The notes below the pieces were generated by a model. It had not been told where the DNA came from. It did not search any database and saw only the letters and a list, made by a program, of their open reading frames with translations. DNA of 64,000 nt from Morinoia aosen (lineage: Eukaryota; Arthropoda; Malacostraca; Amphipoda; Talitridae). A program made the position numbers and the translations under genes. The stretch lies in assembly GCA_030386875.1 (NCBI GenBank), contig CM059566.1, positions 36,182,068 to 36,246,067 of the forward strand, given 5' to 3'. How positions within the stretch are numbered: the stretch's first letter is position 1; every line of letters begins with the position of its first letter. This document shows, one piece after another, positions 60,733 to 64,000 of this stretch.

Positions 60733-61365
60733 CTGCAGTCTTCCCTGCATCTACCAAAGTCAGCCTTAGTTTCCACTGCAGTCTGCCTTAGTTTCCACTG
60801 CAGTCTGCCTTAGTTTCCACTGCAGTCTGCCTTAGTTTCTTCTTCTGCAGTCTGCCTTGAAAGAAGAAGAAACTAAGACAGACTGCAGTCTGTCTTAGTT
60901 TCTGCTTCTGCAGTCTGTCTTAGTTTCTTCTACTGCAGTCTGCCTTAGTTTCTTCTTCTGTAGTCTGCCTTGGTTTCTTTTACTGCAGTCTGCCTTAGTT
61001 TCTTTTTCTGTAGTCTGCCTTGGTTTCTTTTACTGCAGTCTGCCTTGAAAGAAGAAGAAACTAAGACAGACCACAGTCTGTCTTAGTTACTTCTTCTGCA
61101 GTCTGTCTTAGTTTCTTCTACTGCAGTCCTCCTTAGTTTCTTCTTCTGTAGTCTGCCTTAGTTTCTTCTACTGCAGTCTGTCTTAGTTTCTTCTACTGCA
61201 GTCTGCCTTAGTTTCTTCTACTGCAGTCTGCCTTAGTTTCTTCTACTGCAGTCTGCCTTAGTTTCTTCTACTGCAGTCTGTCTTAGTTTCTTCTACTGCT
61301 GTCTGTCTTAGTTTCTTCTACTGCAGTCGGTCTTAGTTTCTTCTATTGCAGTCTGTCTTATTTTC
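60733..61365. repeat. 22/25-bp minisatellite with inverted units
   Basis: Units share TGCAGTCTGCCTTAGTTTC followed by 3-6 bp. Near 60858-60885 and 61047-61072 a unit is inverted, giving palindromes against the next unit (AACTAAGACAGACTG|CAGTC... centred at 60885/60886). About 26 units. Confidence 0.93.
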
Positions 61366-61812
61366 TACTACACTACGATTTTTGCAAAATTTCAAATGAA
61401 CAGCAAATGCCTGACGTACCTGGATACCGCAAAAACTTCATTACGCCTAACTTTGTTGAAATATGTGACGTATTTCAGATGACTTATCTTTGTTGAAATA
61501 TGTATTTCAACGTATTTCAGAATACTTTTATAAGTTTAAATGTGGAAAATGTTTGAAATTAGTTTTACAAAACATGCATGTCATTACTGGACTGCCTAGG
61601 GATTGACATGGCTGATGTATCTAACATGTCGGACATGATCACAGCGTCTAGCATGCGTGCCATGGTTGAGATGCCTGACTAGTTTTCTGACTGGCGCTCC
61701 TAATCGCGACAGGTGTCACGTCCCAAAATCTGGAAAAGATTCCATGAGTTTGGCCAAGTTTACGTGCAAAGTTTTATGCCGGAACCGAAGTTTCGCTCAT
61801 CATCGGACCGGA

Positions 61813-62085
61813 CCACTGTAGAGGAAACAAGGTAGGTTCAAACCAGCCTTTTTTCGTTGACGGTGTGGTTTTGCTGACGTCACGGCAACGAACCAATAGC
61901 AGCGCTCATATTGCATCTGGTAGCACTGCTACCCACAAATCTGGCTCCACTATTGGCCTAACAACATGGCGTTTTGGAGAAGTCGTGAAGTTAGTTTGAA
62001 ATAAAGCCTTTCTATTGGCTATCCGAACAAGAGGAGGTGCATTTTCCCCCATAGAAAAGACTCTACCTTGTTTCCTCAACCGTGG
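61813..62085. mobile_element. MITE-like element in troponin C intron
   Basis: Terminal inverted repeats of 23 bp at 61813-61835 and 62063-62085 match at 21 positions (core GAGGAAACAAGGTAG). The 273-bp interior has no coding capacity but carries CCAATAG/CTATTGG inverted motifs. I see no convincing target-site duplication, so the superfamily is open. Confidence 0.6.
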
Positions 62086-62139
62086 AGCGGACTTAGCTAG
62101 AGGGCTGGGTCATCTTCTCTTGCATCGTACATACCTGCA

Positions 62140-62273
62140 ACTACATAAAGTGAGTTATAAATCACTAACACGTCACGATTTCCATAGCACGAACGTGAGG
62201 CGTTAGTACTATAGGAAACGGGACGTATTAGTGCTATGGAAAACGTGACGTGTTAGTGCCATGGGAAACGCAC
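62140..62273. repeat. 25-bp repeat abutting the troponin C donor
   Basis: Units like TTAGTGCTATGGAAAACGTG repeat three times on the plus strand up to 62273, with a fourth, inverted unit at about 62155-62185. The unit nearest the exon contains the splice donor. Confidence 0.75.
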
Positions 62274-62405
62274 CATCGAAGTCCACAGTGCCAGATCCAT
62301 CCTCGTCAATTTCGTCGACGATGTTGTCCAGGTCGGACCGCGTCAGCTTGTCGTCCAGCGCTGCCAGGATCTCTTTGAGGGCCGACACGGGGATGTAGCC
62401 GTTGC
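62274..62405 (-). CDS. TpnC: Troponin C, penultimate coding exon (EF-hands III-IV)
   Basis: Troponin C is the calcium sensor of the thin-filament troponin complex in striated muscle. Read on the minus strand, the exon gives two bases finishing a glycine codon, 43 codons starting [19 protein letters not shown], and one base of a glutamate codon. It covers the end of EF-hand III, the linker helix and EF-hand IV. The fourth loop is canonical ([11 protein letters not shown], then E12 completed by the next exon). Loop III has alanine where the twelfth ligand should be, so site III should not bind calcium, as is usual in insect troponin C. The acceptor AG is at 62407-62406 and the donor GTGCGT starts at 62273. 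Phases match the downstream exon exactly. Upstream exons are not in the window. The family is certain from sequence; which paralogue is unknown. Confidence 0.94.
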
Positions 62406-62419
62406 CTGGGGGATTTTTT

Positions 62420-62835
62420 TTTTTTTACTGGAAATTTAATTAATTCTGGTGATTTACTGAAGATGTGGCGTACGTTTTCACTAAAAACTTTATTTAATTC
62501 TGGTGGTTTACTGGAGGTGTGGTGTTGGTTTTTACTGTAATTCTATTTAATTCTGGTGATTTACTGGAGGTGTGATGTATTGCCGTGGCCTGTGGGAACG
62601 ATGAATTTCATTTCCTGGAAATTTTATTTGATTCTGGTTTAATGAAAGGGATTACTGGAGGTTTAATGTATTATCTACTTGGAATTTTTTTAATTCTGGT
62701 GGTTTACTGGCGGTGTGATATGTTTTTTACTGAATATTTCATTATATTTTGGGCGGTTACCTGATGGTGTGATGAATTACCGTTAGTTGGAGGTGTGATG
62801 TATTTTTCATTGGAAATTTTCTTTAATTCTGGGAG
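62420..62835. repeat. Decayed 55-65-bp repeat upstream of the troponin C acceptor
   Basis: TTTAATTCTGGTGGTTTACTG and GGAGGTGTGATGTATT-like motifs recur about seven times with changing spacing. Confidence 0.7.
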
Positions 62836-62849
62836 CCCAACACGTTCAT

Positions 62850-63012
62850 TACGTTTCCGTAGTGATTAATGGTTGGTTTGGTTAGGTTGTAGGTAGCAGA
62901 ATCGGCAAATTATCTATACTAGTCGAATATATTTTTATCTCTGCTAAGAAATATAAAACGTACAATTGCACGATAACATTTCACCTCGTATGATATCGGT
63001 CATTTTTAATAA
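62850..63012 (+). mobile_element. Family C repeat, copy 2
   Basis: Diverged second copy of the 9552-9712 repeat, in an upstream troponin C intron: TTGGTTTGGTTAGGTTGTAG, GTACAATTGCACGATAACAT and CACCTCGTATGATA. Confidence 0.65.
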
Positions 63013-64000
63013 GGTCAAAAAACGAATGAAATGTCATTTCTTTATAGCGGTTGGTGAATGAGCAATTTACCTCGTGGTAAATTGCTAAAACTCTTTGAAT
63101 CACTAAATTGAACGTATTAAATCACTGTCACGAGTTTACTGTCACTGTCCGTAATCTACTTCTGTCTTCATGACGTATTGCCCTTGCAACAATAATGTAT
63201 TTTTACCACAAAAACTTCTATTTAAGTTGAAGCTGGTACTTTTACGGTAGCACGAATTGTTTAAATAATTTATTTACAGTTGCTTTAAATCTGGAATCAT
63301 TTGAATAATGATTTAAATTGTTTTTATTCATTTGCTTTAAATCTGGAATAATTTGAACAATGAATTAAATAGCCTAAAACCATTCGCTTTACTGTATCGT
63401 TAATTTTGCAACACATGATTGAGCTACCAACTCGTGTAGTAAATGGACTTGTAACGATGTTAAATCCATAACTTTAGTGGACAAAGTTACCGAATTTTGC
63501 AGTCTGACGAGTGTTAACAATACGCATCTATGGTTTATTTTATCAAGATAGTTAACTACCATCAGTTTAGAACTTGTTCAACCAGGAACTACCCATTGGA
63601 TATATTATTAAGTCCGAGTAAAATTGTTCGAGCGATGACAGAATTCAGTGTCTTGCTTTACTCCCAGAATCAAAAAGAACTCATGATTACCGGCGCATCA
63701 AGAGTTTTTTAAATTTATTCTTAATATTCTAATGACTTTTTCAATCTCAGAGGATGAAAAGGAAAAATGTTGTATTTGCAAAGGATCTTCTTTTTTATCA
63801 CTTCCTAAAGGCCAGGCTGGGCTTTTGTCCCGAATAATAATAAATCTCATTTTGATCCGAAGACGTCCTTTTTGCCGCAGATTTCTTATATCGGAGAAAT
63901 TTCCATAACAATCCCCTATGACGACCGCTTTCCAATCTCTAAAACTTTGCCCCAGTTTTAAATCAGAGCAAAGACTCAACTCGCTAGCCCCTCTCTACCC
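63013..64000. other. No recognised exon; troponin C intron
   Basis: AT-rich sequence. A 93-codon minus-strand frame (63979-63698) is not troponin C and is unrecognised. The preceding troponin C exon, expected to end in the coding for YDKEG, was not found here. Confidence 0.5.

Larger units (their letters stand above)
55409..62273 (-). other. TpnC: Last coding intron of troponin C
   Basis: The 6,865-bp phase-1 intron between the two troponin C exons. It holds two family A copies, a mariner-derived element, a family B copy, a 22/25-bp minisatellite with inverted units and a MITE-like element. A GC-rich patch at about 56340-56540 contains an E-box (CAGCTG, 56480-56485), which could bind a myogenic factor, but one site is weak evidence. 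No other exon was recognised inside it. Confidence 0.85.

Noticed and set aside
63698-63979. 93-codon frame as an upstream troponin C exon
   Set aside because: No EF-hand pattern and no splice site in the right phase.

Overview
This is animal nuclear DNA, most likely from an insect. It is AT-rich, almost free of recognisable genes, and full of interspersed and tandem repeats. The one gene I can name is on the minus strand at the right end. Two exons encode the last 50 or so residues of troponin C: 62405-62274 and 55408-55380, separated by a 6,865-bp intron. The degenerate third EF-hand, intact fourth EF-hand and short C-terminus fit insect troponin C. The earlier exons must lie beyond position 64000. 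Nothing looks bacterial or viral.

Layout. 1-2900: a 52-bp degenerate repeat, then a 24-bp minisatellite of about 64 copies. 2900-20490: mostly unannotated AT-rich sequence with interspersed repeats, 18-bp and 21-bp minisatellites, and three possible single exons (8431-8573 plus, 13421-13350 minus, 14840-14929 plus). 20490-23080: a 21-bp array of about 97 copies running into an older, decayed array. 23080-39050: interspersed repeats, a 44-bp array, two hammerhead-like motifs and a 78-bp perfect palindrome. 39050-39600: a 61-bp repeat, then a candidate TATA promoter and splice donors. 40250-43880: the largest array, a 23-bp unit repeated about 136 times, with decayed relatives on both sides and a hairpin at its end. 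44000-54800: 30-bp, 20-bp and 48-bp arrays, more interspersed repeats and one weak candidate exon. 54800-64000: the troponin C 3' end and introns, which carry a mariner derivative, a MITE, a 22/25-bp array with inverted units and other repeats.

Three interspersed families recur. Family A (about 330 bp) has 15 copies, 14 on the plus strand. Family B (150-310 bp) has two subfamilies sharing one end. Family C (about 150 bp) has two copies. Ten well-formed minisatellites total roughly 9.6 kb, about 15% of the window. Most long open frames are by-products of tandem units that lack stop codons and should not be read as proteins.

The best leads are the troponin C exon whose splice donor lies inside a tandem-repeat unit and whose acceptor has an A-run where pyrimidines are expected; the repeated pattern of a uniform array core inside decayed flanks; the strand bias of family A; and the palindrome and hammerhead-like motifs. 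All assignments rest on reading the sequence by eye, with no database search.
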